63,630 nt of DNA, taken from NCBI GenBank assembly GCA_023375785.1, contig SZWC01000035.1, positions 646,561-710,190 on the forward strand, written 5' to 3'. The notes under the pieces are model-generated. The model ran no database searches and was not told the DNA's origin. It saw only the letters and a list, made by a program, of their open reading frames with translations. Within the stretch, counting starts at the first letter, position 1. The number at the start of each line of letters is the position of its first letter. Source of the stretch: Penium margaritaceum (taxonomy: Eukaryota > Streptophyta > Zygnematophyceae > Desmidiales > Peniaceae). A program made the translations under genes and the position numbers. Below are positions 9,481-19,020 of the stretch, piece after piece.

Positions 9481-11391
9481 TGCTGGCTCCGAGGGACGGA
9501 GTACTGTGGCACCCGGAAGCGACAGGACGGAGGACGGACTCACCACTCCTCCACGCGAAGGGAGGGACATGGATGAGCTGGAGAGGATGAGGTCGCGAGG
9601 AAATAGGTCCTCAAAGAAGAGGGCACCGCGGGACTCGACGATGCAGTGCCGGGACGGGTCCCAGAACCGCCTGGCCTTAGACTGATGAGACACACCGAGG
9701 AAGGTGCAGGGGTGGCCGCAAGGGGCGAGGTAGTCGCCCTGCTCTCGAGCGGGCAGCCATACAATGGCGATGTAGGCCCAGACGTGAGCGGGGCGGAGGT
9801 CCGCGCGCCGACCGCACCAGTGCTGGTAGGGTGTGGACTGGCGGGGAAGAGGACCGTGGGGAATGCGGTTCCATACCCAGGTCATGTAGGCCCTGGCCTC
9901 AAAATAGAAGCCATCGGACAGACCGGACTCAATGCGCATGGTGCGGACGGCGTCGGCCATGGTGCGGTTCCAGCGCTCGGAGACGCCGTTCTGGGCGGGT
10001 GTGTAGGGTGCAGACGTCTCATGGTGGATGCCGCGGGAGGCGAGAAAGGCCGTGGCCTTGCCCATGTACTCGCCGCCGCGATCAGAGCAAAAGCGGCGAA
10101 GAGGGCAGCCACACTCGCGTTCGGCAAGGACGAGCCAGTCTTGAACGGCCCGAGCGACATCACTCTTCTGCCGGAGGCAGAAGACCCAGCGGTAGCGGGA
10201 ATAGTTGTCTGTGAGGGTGAGGACATAGCGGCCGTGTTCCCCGGCGGACGCGGTGGGGAGAGGGCCCATGACGTCAGAGTGGACCAAGTCGAGTGGGGCG
10301 GACGCACGAGAGGAAGACAAGGGGTACGTGGATCGATGCATCTTCCCCTGAGCGCAATCAATGCACTCAGTGGGCCACGGGAGAGGGAAGGTCTCTGGGT
10401 CAAGGCCCTTGGCCGGCTGGGTGCGGAGCATGCTGTCTATGGCGGCGGAATGGACGTGACAAAGGCGGCGGTGCAAGAGGCGGGTGTGCTGAGGAGAAAG
10501 CGTACTGGTCACGAAAACATGGCCTGTGGCGGCAGACAAGGCAGAGACGGAAGAGGAAGAGAGGAGACGAGGGACATACCACACGTTGCCACGGGCGGTG
10601 GCATGCACGATGACAAGACCACACGGACGCAACGACACAGTGCCAACACCACGCGAGTGCACAACGTCCATGCTCATGCGGTCAAGGGCAGTCACGGAAA
10701 GGAGGCTGCGCTCGAGACCAGGGACGAAAAGAACATCAGTCAGAAAGACGTCACCGGCAGGACTACGGAAACGAACCACACCAACACCACGGACCGGTAA
10801 CACCTGTCCGGAGCCCGTTCGGACATCGGAGACATCGGCGACAGGGCCAAGCATACCAAAGGCCTTGCGAGAGGCTGTCATGTGATGCGTGGCCCCGGAG
10901 TCGATGATCCAGGTCTCAGCAGGGTCCTGGACAGGGGTCGCCAGATCGCTGACGGTCACATGACAGCAAGCAAGGGACGCGGACGCGGTAGAAGGGGGTG
11001 CGAAACGAGACTGCCAATCGTCAAGCCACGCAATGTCGTCAAGGAGTGGGGTGGAAGAGACCACAGAAGACGACAAGAAAGATGAAGAGACAGGACAGGA
11101 CCGCAGCTCAGACTCAGTCATGCAGGGCTGTGCAGGAGGGCAAGAAGTGATGCAACTCGCACTTCCCTGGGGAGGAGGGCGAGGCAGGCCAAGCTGGAGC
11201 GCGATGTACTGCTCTAGCTGACGCTCACGGGAGGATGACCCGGGAGTGTAGGCCGAGTACGGAGTCACAGCGCCGGACCCCGGGTAGTAGGAGGACTGGG
11301 CCAGCAAAGGAAACGGAAGCACCGATGGCTGGGAGTAGTACTGCTGTTGCGGGGGCGTCTGCAGGACAGGCAAAACTGTCGGAGCGACCAA
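9440..11391 (-). pseudogene. element B protease and integrase (pol N-terminal part)
   Basis: One uninterrupted minus-strand stretch of some 650 codons. The aspartic protease core WIIDSGATHHMT lies near 10902. The GAG-pre-integrase zinc motif runs from HRRLCHVHS to CIDCAQGK (~10440-10350). The integrase core has DNYSRYRWVF, FCSDRGGEYMG and PAQNGVSERWNRT, with the catalytic Asp and Glu positions visible. The C-terminal part ends KARRFWDPSRHCIVES. Protease processes the polyprotein and integrase inserts the cDNA. It shares its frame with Gag upstream (all starts are congruent modulo 3), so B has a single Gag-Pol frame as in most copia elements. The frame leaves coding sense inside the 36-bp repeats. 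Confidence 0.9.
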
Positions 11392-13068
11392 GCTGCTGGA
11401 CGAGGTCGGAGTGTCAGCAGTAGCGACGGCGGCAGAGGCGAGACGGTGCTCCCACTGGCGCCGCAGGGTGGCGATGACGCGGGCCTCGTCCGTCGGCAGA
11501 GGGCATGTGTACCACCCGTGTCCAGGCCGACTGTAGTTGTGGCAGACCGCGCCACCATCGCTGGATCCGGTCGACGACTGCTGCTGCTGCTGCTATTGCG
11601 ACGGACCCTTGCCTTTCTTGTTCTTGCACTTCTTCGTTTTTTACGTCGACGAGGTAGTTGCGACGAGGGTGGCGACGGCCACGGATGTAACGGCAGGTGA
11701 AGCGACGGGGAGGGAGGCACCGACAAGAGAGGCGACGACAGGGGATGCAAGTGCCTCCATGCGATGGAGCTAGGACTCCTGTCCAGCTTCCTCAACACAG
11801 AGGAAGAGCTTGTACGCCCAGGGCATGAGGGGGCCCTGGGCCGCCATGGTGGAGAGGACGTCCTGGGGGTAGTGCACAAAGACGTCCGTGTACACGCTGG
11901 TGGCGCCGTGCTTGATGGTGAGAAGCGCTGACAGAGGGGGCAGAGCGGATGTGCCGAGACGTTGAAGGATGTCCTCCGCCCGCTGCCAGTAGGCAGTGAC
12001 CGTCTCGGTCTCCCCCATGTGTAGGGAGTTGAACTCTTGGAGCAAGCGACTGATCTCAGCGTCACTGGACAGGCGATGGGGCCTGGTGAGGACATGCCAG
12101 GCGGCGGCAGGGTCTGGAGGGACGTCAGTGGTGAAGTTGCCAAGGAAAGGCTCGAGGGCCAGGCGGGACGCCGGAGGAGCGACTGGGACTAAGGCACGAA
12201 CGGCGCGACCAGCGTCATACAGCTGGTCGGCCTGGGTGGAGTCATAAGGGAGGGTGTAGTACATCCAGAGACCCTCACCTTATGCCCAGATCCGGAAGCT
12301 GAGTTCCCAACTCTGGAACTGCTCGCCGGCCTGAAACGGCAGCGGCGACGTCTCAAAGTCCTTTTGCCTACGACCGGCACCCAGAGTGGGGCCAAGGACG
12401 GAGGTCACTGTGTGCCGTTGGCGCTGAGTCTGCTGCTGTGCTAGGAAGTATGTGGCAGCTGACACAGCCGGGCTGGCGTGTCCTGGAGGGACAAATGATG
12501 GCAGCACACTGGTGGCAGGCTGGGAGGCTGGTGGCTGTAGCACAGCAAGCTACTGCGTCAAGGCAGCGAGCTGGTGCTGAAGAGCCACGATGGGATCAGG
12601 GTCGTCGCCGACGACACCAGTGGGCTACTGGGGCTCCAGCGGCTGCTGCTGCTGTTGCCGCTGCTGCTGCCGATGCTGCTGCTGTTGCTGCTGCTGTTGC
12701 TGCTACAGTGGCAGCCGCTGCTCTTGCTGCTGCTGTTGTGGTTGCTGCTGCTGCTACAGCGGTTGCTGCAGCTACTGGTGCTGCTGCCGTTGCTGTTGCT
12801 GCTACTACTGCTGGTGTAGCGGCTGCTGCTGTTGCTGCAGCCGCTGCTGTTGCTGTGGCGACTGGTGCGGCTGCTGTATCTGCTGCCGCTGCTGCGGCTG
12901 CCGCCGCTGCTGCTGTTGCTGCTGCTGCTGTTGCTGCGGCTGCCGCTACTACTGGTGCTGCTGCTACTGCTGCTGCTGCAGGTCTTGCAGCTGCAGGCGC
13001 CGCAAGAAAGGGGATGTAGGGGTCCCCCCCGCAGAGGAGGACCCCTTCGCCTCGTGAGAGTCAGCCAT
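11392..13068 (-). pseudogene. element B Gag with polyglutamine N-terminus
   Basis: Capsid/nucleocapsid protein that packages element RNA. The ATG at 13068 gives MADSHEAKGSSSAGG, then a long Gln-rich tract (~12990-12640) in which many CAG codons have become TAG. It continues in frame through LQPPASQPATSV (12543) and the capsid-like region RRQKDFETSPLPF..WELSFRIWA, a TAA, then YTLPYDSTQADQL..CVEEAGQES. The nucleocapsid knuckle is CHNYSRPGHGWYTC (~11550-11510), where the second Cys is Tyr. The N-terminus is 525 bp upstream of the next anchor and exactly in frame, which fixes the start. Confidence 0.8.
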
Positions 13069-14350
13069 GGTGTGTCCAAAGGCTTGTTTTTTTTTGTGTT
13101 GTTTGTGTCCTTTCGTGTTGGGTGTGTGCTGCTGAAGTCAAGAGTGACATCTGCCAAGGATGGCAGACGTCAGCAGAGTCCCCTAGTGTCCTCCTGGTTT
13201 CCCCCTCTTTTTTGTGTATGTGGTTGATGACATCAGTAGTGACGTCAACGGACAACTGCTGATGTCAGCAGTGGTTGCTGCAGCCGCTGCTGCTGATGCT
13301 GCTGCTGCTGTTGCTGCAGTTGTTGTTGCTGCTGTTGCTGCTACTGCTGTTGCTATTGTGCTGCTGCTCTTGCTGCTGCGGTTGCTGCTGTTGCTACTGC
13401 TGCTGCTGCTGCTACTGTGGCTGCTGCAGCTACTGTTGCTGCCGCAGCTGCTATTGCTGCTGTTGCTGCTGTTGCTGCTGCAACGGCTGTTGTTGCTATT
13501 GCTCCTTAATAGAGGGACAGATCGGGGGGGGGGTGGGTCCCCGTTTTTTTGTTTTCTTTCTTTTTTTTTTCCGGTTTTGCTTGCTTGCTGCGAGGAGCTC
13601 GCAGCGAGCAGCTTGCTGCTTGCTGCTCGTTGCGAGCAGTTGGCTAATCGTAGCGAGNNNNNNNNNNNNNNNNNNNNNNNGCTGCTACTGTGGCTGCTGC
13701 AGCTACTGTTGCTGCCGCAGCTGCTATTGCTGCTGTTGCTGCTGTTGCTGCTGCAACGGCTGTTGTTGCTATTGCTCCTTAATAGAGGGACAGATCGGGG
13801 GGGGGGTGGGTCCCCGTTTTTTTGTTTTCTTTCTTTTTTTTTTCCGGTTTTGCTTGCTTGCTGCGAGGAGCTCGCAGCGAGCAGCTTGCTGCTTGCTGCT
13901 CGTTGCGAGCAGTTGGCTAATCGTAGCGAGTAGCTGGCTGCTCGCTGCTCGCTGCGAGCAGCTGGCTACTCGCAGCGAGCAGCTGGCTGCTCGCTGCTCG
14001 TTGCGAGCAGCTGGCTGCTCGCAGCAAGTATCTGGCTGCTCGCTGCTCGCTGCGAGCAGCTGGCTGCTCGCAGCGTCAGTAGCTACTGCTACGGGCTGCT
14101 GCAGCTGCAGCTGCTGCGAGCTGTTGTAGCCGGACCTGCTACTGCCGCCTGCTGCTGCTGCTGTTGCAGGCTCCTGCAAGCAGCTGCTGCTGCAGGCTGC
14201 TGCTCACTGCAGCTGCTCGTGCTGCCGGCTGCTGCTGCTGCGAGCTGCTGCTGCTGCCAGCCGCTGCTATCTGCTGCTGCTCCTGGTCGCTGCTACCACT
14301 GCTCGCTGCCGCGGCAAGCTGCTGCTACTGCTGCAAGCCTGCTGCTTTTA
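12640..14350. repeat. CTG/CAG-rich low-complexity tract
   Basis: Degenerate (CTG)n on the plus strand spans the Gag N-terminus and most of the element B leader. From ~13865 to 14075 it becomes an array of GAGCAGCTGGCTGCTCGC-like units rich in inverted CGAGCAGC/GCTGCTCG pairs. It is open in several frames on the plus strand (poly-Ala, poly-Leu, poly-Cys), none of which I accept as genes. Confidence 0.85.
13411..13930. repeat. sequence duplicated around an N gap (13658-13680), probable assembly artefact
   Basis: The ~245 bp before the 23-N gap (from GCTGCTACTGTGGCTGC to GGCTAATCGTAGCGAG) is repeated, apparently exactly, immediately after it (13681-13930). Identical ends around a gap are typical of unmerged contig overlap. 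Confidence 0.85.
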
Positions 14351-14439
14351 GTCACACCTGAGGACGTCGCTGCCTTGCGCCGTCGTCAGCAGGGGCCTAG
14401 CGTGGTCGGCCGCTCACTCCCTTGCGTCCAGCCTGGAGG

Positions 14440-14560
14440 TCAGTACTGCCGGAAAAAATCTGGCAGCATTTCCCCTGGCCCAGTGGCCGTGGGAAAAGTT
14501 TTGACGCTGCCACCAGGCGGGTGAATGCTGCCAGAAAAAATCCGGCAGCATTTCCCCTGC
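14440..14560 (-). repeat. pair of hairpin motifs in the element B leader
   Basis: The motif CTGCCRGAAAAAATCYGGCAG followed by CATTTCCCCTG occurs twice (~14446 and ~14526, about 80 bp apart). Each copy can fold into an 8-bp stem with a short A/T loop. They lie roughly 75-190 nt downstream of the PBS in element orientation, the part of a retroelement leader where packaging or dimerisation structures are usually found. That role is inference. Confidence 0.55.
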
Positions 14561-14635
14561 ACTGGCACGTATGGGAGTCCGTCGGCGTTGTCTGGCACCA
14601 GTACGTCAGTCTGTTGCTGCTGCTGCTACGCTCTG

Positions 14636-14647
14636 GCTCTGATACCA
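14636..14647 (-). other. primer-binding site of element B
   Basis: Minus strand TGGTATCAGAGC directly follows the 5' LTR end TTTCTTTCT. It is complementary to the 3' end of initiator Met-tRNA, the usual plant copia primer. Confidence 0.9.
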
Positions 14648-15473
14648 AGAAAGAAACTAGGCAGTAGGTTGGGGCAGCTGCGTTGTTGATGCAGCTTGCG
14701 GGCTTCCACGTCCATTGCTTAAGTCAGCTGCCCCCTCAGTCTGCTGCTCTAGAATCTAAGTCTGGAAGCTCTGGGTTTGTTACTCAGAAGTGCGTGCGCC
14801 AGTGTTAGCGCCAGAAAGCAGCTGGAAACTGATAGTAACTGATTAGCAATGAAGAATGAACAGCAATGGGGGACCCCTCCAAGTTCTAGCCCCCCCCCAG
14901 CTCTGTAGAGCTTGTTACTAAGTTCATCAGCCAATCAGAAAACAGCTGATTTCAGGCTGGCAGGTTTTCTCGGTGAGGCCTGCCAGACGGCCGACAGCCC
15001 AAAACCCGGGCGTCGTCCGTTTTGCCTGAAAACTGGACCATACCATAATACCGACGCTGCGAATGCAGCCATGTGGTCAGAATCTGCTAGAAAAATAGTA
15101 GCGAGGAGTTATGGCAGCCTGAACCCAGGTAGTGCCCACGATGGTTTATGCTGCCAATCAGGGCCATGCAACATGCAATTGGGACCCTAGGCAGCGCATG
15201 ACGACGCAGGCACCACAGTACGCGTTGGATGCATGCAGACAGCGACTGCGGTGGCAGTGACTGTCGGCAATACGACCGCCGAGGAGGCCTGCCGATGGAG
15301 CTGAACACGTTGCCGGAGAGAGGGGGCTCCAACGAACTGCAAGAAGACATCAGCGTGCGTCGGCTCCACCGGACGACACTCCATCTGCGTCGATTCTCGC
15401 CGTCAGTCATCTGCACGCCGATGTACACAAGCCGGGAGGACACAACAGAGGATAATGAGCGCAAAAACCAACA
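14648..15473 (-). repeat. element B 5' LTR
   Basis: 826 bp, a close match to 5556-6395. In sense orientation it begins TGTTGGTTTTTGCGCTC and ends ..CCTAGTTTCTTTCT before the PBS. Target duplication ACGTA lies at 15474-15478. Confidence 0.93.
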
Positions 15474-15478
15474 ACGTA

Positions 15479-15858
15479 CACTCTCACTACCGTGCCCTAC
15501 ATCATTTCATCTTGCTTTGCATGTGATGGGGGAGCTGCATATTTCCCGGGTGCTGATCCTTAGGGGGCCACCGTGCCGGTCTTGACCGTGCGTCGGTGAG
15601 TAGCCGCCCTCGGTTATTCCGAGAGGTCGGGCTCGACCCCTGGGTGGCGGCACTTACCCACCCGAGCTCGACGCTCGTGGTGGGTGAGTGCTCACCGGTA
15701 CATGTCTCGCTCTTCTCCCCCTTGCCTCTCTTGTCTTGGTTAAGTGTGGACTCTTGCAAGCAAGTTTCCGCATCCATGGCACCTCTCGCTCAATGTGACT
15801 AGATGCATTCACTCAAACCACCACACACGGGCTAGCAATGTAACTTCCTAGCAAGTAC
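15479..15858 (+). repeat. element A 5' LTR, second part
   Basis: Continues the LTR from CACTCTCACTACCGTGCC and matches 23356-23737. It ends ..CTTCCTAGCAAGTAC before the PBS. Confidence 0.9.
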
Positions 15859-15870
15859 TGGTGTCAGAGC
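15859..15870 (+). other. primer-binding site of element A
   Basis: TGGTGTCAGAGC, one base from the canonical TGGTATCAGAGC, directly after the LTR end. Confidence 0.85.
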
Positions 15871-16560
15871 AGTGAGACTTGTTTCTCACCGCTCAGCGGT
15901 CCTGGTCCGTGGAGTTTCCGTGGTCTACGTCTCCCGTAGTCCATGCATCACCGTAGCTAATCTCGCAGCTGCTTACGGCCTCCACCTTCTACCTACCCGC
16001 AGCAGCAGTCTCAGCTGCTCCTCGATCTACCGAGGCTGTCTCCATCTCTCGGGGCCTTGCGATTACCCCCTCACCCGCTCGCACACGCTCGGGGACTCGC
16101 ATTGCCGCAAGCTGCCGGCGCTTCTTACCGGCCCCTCACACTTGGACTGACTGTCCCACTACTCTGCACAGTCACTCTTGACTGGCCCTTCAGTCGTCCG
16201 TGGTTCTTAGGTGAATCTGCCGCCTTTCTCTAAGCTGTGAGCTGCCACCTTGCTGCCCCGTTCTCCTCGCAGCTGCTCTTGTCCGCCCCTCACGGTCGTC
16301 CGTGGTCTTGAGCGTGTCTGTCACGTTCCTCTCGTGCTGTGAACTGCCATTCTCGTTGGCATCCGCACACCACCCGGCTGTCTCACTTGTCTTTGCAGCC
16401 GTTCTTGGCTTCCATCAAGGTCACCCGCAGTACATGATTGTATCTTTTGTCTTCCTCTCGTTCACAGCACTCTCTCACTGTGCTTTGCTGCTCTCTCGCG
16501 CACCTTCTCTCACCCACTGTCGCTCGTCGCAGTCCACTGCTGCCTCAGGTACTCGTGGGG
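15871..16560 (+). other. element A untranslated leader
   Basis: Pyrimidine-rich leader between the PBS and the upstream ORF. Open frames here are Ser/Leu-rich and not supported. Introns are possible but cannot be assigned. Confidence 0.5.
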
Positions 16561-16739
16561 CGTGTACGCCTCTCTTGGTCCACAACCCTCCAGCGTCTCG
16601 CTGCATTGCACTCCTGCACCACACGTTTCTGGTGGCTACCCCTCTCTGCTTCTGCTGATACGTGTTTCTTCTGGCTCCACCCAGACTCTCCTCTGCAGTT
16701 TAGCTCCGTCTGCAGCTGCAGCAGTCACCCTGGATTCAT

Positions 16740-17700
16740 CACCACTCAATGGTCCCCCTGACAAAGAACTCGACTCTCCTCGGGCTGCCGCACGCCACTC
16801 TGACGACGGGTGGGAGGACCCAAGAGACTTTGACCCTCCTACACCCACAGACCACGAAGCACCCCTCTGGTTTCGCATGCTCAACTCTGACTATTGGCAG
16901 TGGGATCGACAGAGGGAGGCAGCTGAGTGCGAGGAAGAAATCAACCGACTGGTGTACACTGTGGACAATCTACCACCGTCCCCTCCTCGCCCTTCAACCA
17001 TGCAACCCACAGCCGGCACTCCACCATTCACATGTGCATCTACTTCCGACACCGCTGCCAGTCCGTCTCCTGCTGCCGCTACATCTGCTTAACCATCTCC
17101 AACTCCCGAGGTACCGGGCGTCATCCCTGTGCTTCCTGTGCACACTGATTCCATCGGCCTTGCAAGGGCCGTTCTAGATGCAGCAGCGGGGGCGGCAGCA
17201 ACCTTTGCTACAACTGCCCGTGTTTGCAGGGCGCCTACCCAGACTCAGTAGGTCGTGCGTCAGACGCATACGCCCACGCAGCAGCCTCACTCACCCTACT
17301 TGCAACAGCTGTAGCCAACATCGTCACCCAGATCACAGCAGCAGCAGCCTCTGTCGCAACTGCAGCCTCCTCAGCTGCTGACGCCACTACAGCTGTCGTC
17401 GGCTCCATCCGTGCCTCCACTGCAGTAGCTGTCTTGTCTCCCACAGGGGCTCCACGAGAACTAACTCCACACGTCACAACAGGAGTCCTTGTGACATCGG
17501 CATCTGCAGCTGTGGCCGGAGCCATTGTCACCGGCCTCCTGTGCCTGACCGTGGCGGTTGCAGGGTGGGTGTCAGTGCTCTTCTCCTCGGCAGCAGCTAT
17601 GGTGGCTCCTCTCTTCGCCCTGCTGCCCCGTCACTACATTGGTGAGACCATACCTTACTCTAACCTCTCTCCCTTCTCACTCTCTCTCCTCGCTCGTTAG
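16740..17700 (+). pseudogene. upstream ORF (ORF0) of element A: acidic N-part, Ala-rich helix, hydrophobic tail
   Basis: This is an extra reading frame between LTR and gag, which standard copia elements do not have. Frame 2 gives an acidic, Trp-containing part (HSDDGWEDPRDFDPPTPTD, LNSDYWQWDRQREAAECEEE) to a TAA at ~17090, then GLARAVLDAAAGAAATFATT. After a frameshift near 17250 it reads GRASDAYAHAAASLTLLATA, AADATTAVVGSIRAST and then ~50 hydrophobic residues (17473-17626; AGAIVTGLLCLTVAVAGWVS, MVAPLFALLP). The stop is at 17698, 38 bp before the gag ATG. Element D has a homologue in the same place. A membrane association is predicted from hydrophobicity only, and an envelope-like role is speculation. 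Confidence 0.65.
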
Positions 17701-17738
17701 AGTCCTACCCTTCCTCCTTATGCTCTCACTCTCCCATC

Positions 17739-19020
17739 ATGCCTGGACCAGAAGATAAGCTAAAGGCCCTTCAGGCAGCCCTTAGCGAGGCTCAGGCTGA
17801 GCGCCGAAAGGCGCAGGATGAACTTGAGCGTGAACGCGAAGCGCAGCACAAACTAGCCGCCTCAGTAGCTGCATTAGTGTTCGAACGTCTCCGCTCTGTC
17901 CCAGGCTTTGCTGCAGTCCTCCCCACTGACAAATCAGGGTCCACAAGCTCTTCAGCTCCGGCGGGTGGTGGTACTGCCAATGGCTCCTCTTCCTCTTCCT
18001 CCTCTGGGGCAGCCTCTGCTGGTCCTCTCCCAACAGCGCGTCAGAAGGATTTTGAGAAACCGCCACCTCACTTCACCTCAAAGCTCACCTTCACTTCCTG
18101 GGAGATACACTTCAGTGCGTGGGCTCAGGGTGAGCTTCTGTGGGAGTAGTACTCGCCCGCCAAGCCGCCGTTTGTGCCCCAGCCAGCGGAGGCTGCCCGT
18201 GCGGTACGGGCGCTCATCATCGCCGGTCCCGAGCATCTTCTGGATGACATCGGTACGTATAACGCCGACCCCATCCGAGGTACTACTGTAGACCCTGTGG
18301 GTGCTTATGCACTCATCCGCCGTCGCAAGACTGTCACTGGGCATGCTGCACAGAGTGCTCTCACCGTGTAGTTCAATACCTTGTAGATGAGGGCAGATGA
18401 GACTGCAGATGAGTATTGGGCACGCAGTCTGCGTCTGCTGAGGGACCTTGGCAAAGCTACCCCTGGTCCTCTCTCTGCTTGTCTCTCTATTGTCGCTGGT
18501 CTCATCCCTGAGCTGTCTGATCTATATCTTCATGTCTCCCAGGCAGAGCTCGAGCACCTTGTCTCTGCACCGGTCCCTGCTGATGCACATCCTGGAATCG
18601 GCCCTCTATTTGACTTCACTGCTACACGTCTCACTGACTGGTGGAACTCCCTCCAGAACAAACGCATGCATCGCGCCGCCATCGCAGTAGTCACCACTTC
18701 CTCCCCCCCCGCCTCTACTGTAGCCTCTCCTGCTATCTTCTCCTCTCACCCCTCTATGCACTCCACTCAGGGTGCCTCCCGTGGCGGGGGCGGCAGCTCT
18801 GGTCGTGGCGGCGGCCGTGGCGGCAGAGGGTGTGGGGGTGGACGTGGTGGCAAGAACTCTGGCTCACCCATTGCTGATGTCACCTGTTGGAATTATGGTG
18901 CTACTGGTCACTCCGCGCCCAAATGTCCTGCCCCCCGTGACGACGTGCTCCTTGCCTCATCCATGCGTGCTCATTGGGCGCGCACTGGTGTCACACCGTC
19001 CTCTGCTGCAGCCACCGTGA
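17739..19020 (+). pseudogene. element A Gag
   Basis: The ATG at 17739 gives MPGPEDKLKALQAALSEAQA, a charged coiled-coil start, then Ser/Gly linker and ARQKDFEKPPPHF..WEIHFSAWAQGE. TAG stops (after LLWE, SALTV and FNTL, each plausibly CAG originally) break the capsid domain. Sense continues RADETADEYWARSLRLL..WWNSLQNKRMHRAA, an Arg/Gly-rich basic stretch (GGGRGGRGCGGGRGG) and the knuckle CWNYGATGHSAPKC (~18883), with Tyr for the second Cys. It continues without interruption into the protease. A capsid/nucleocapsid role is known for the family. Inactive by stops. Confidence 0.85.

Larger units (their letters stand above)
5556..15473 (-). mobile_element. Ty1/copia LTR retrotransposon B, full length, inserted in the 5' LTR of A
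   Basis: LTRs are 14648-15473 (5' in element orientation) and 5556-6395 (3'). The insertion is bounded by ACGTA at 5551-5555 and 15474-15478, and deleting B plus one copy restores A's LTR sequence GGGACGTACACTC. The PBS (GGTATCAGAGC after T) is the complement of 14636-14647 and the PPT CATGGGGGAG the complement of 6396-6405. One long reading frame encodes Gag-PR-INT (13068 to ~9440), and a second, shifted frame encodes the linker, RT and RNase H (9463 to 6503). The leader and Gag N-terminus are dominated by CAG/CTG repeats. The length is inflated by two assembly duplications. Confidence 0.93.

Noticed and set aside
8787..9590. Plus-strand ORF of AGPEGPADATGA repeats (collagen-like)
   Set aside because: Mirror reading of the 36-bp minisatellite; the minus strand joins it in order to integrase and RT, so the plus frame is a shadow.
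12438..13505. Poly-Ala, poly-Leu and poly-Cys plus-strand ORFs
   Set aside because: Alternate frames of the degenerate CTG tract; the Gag frame is on minus.
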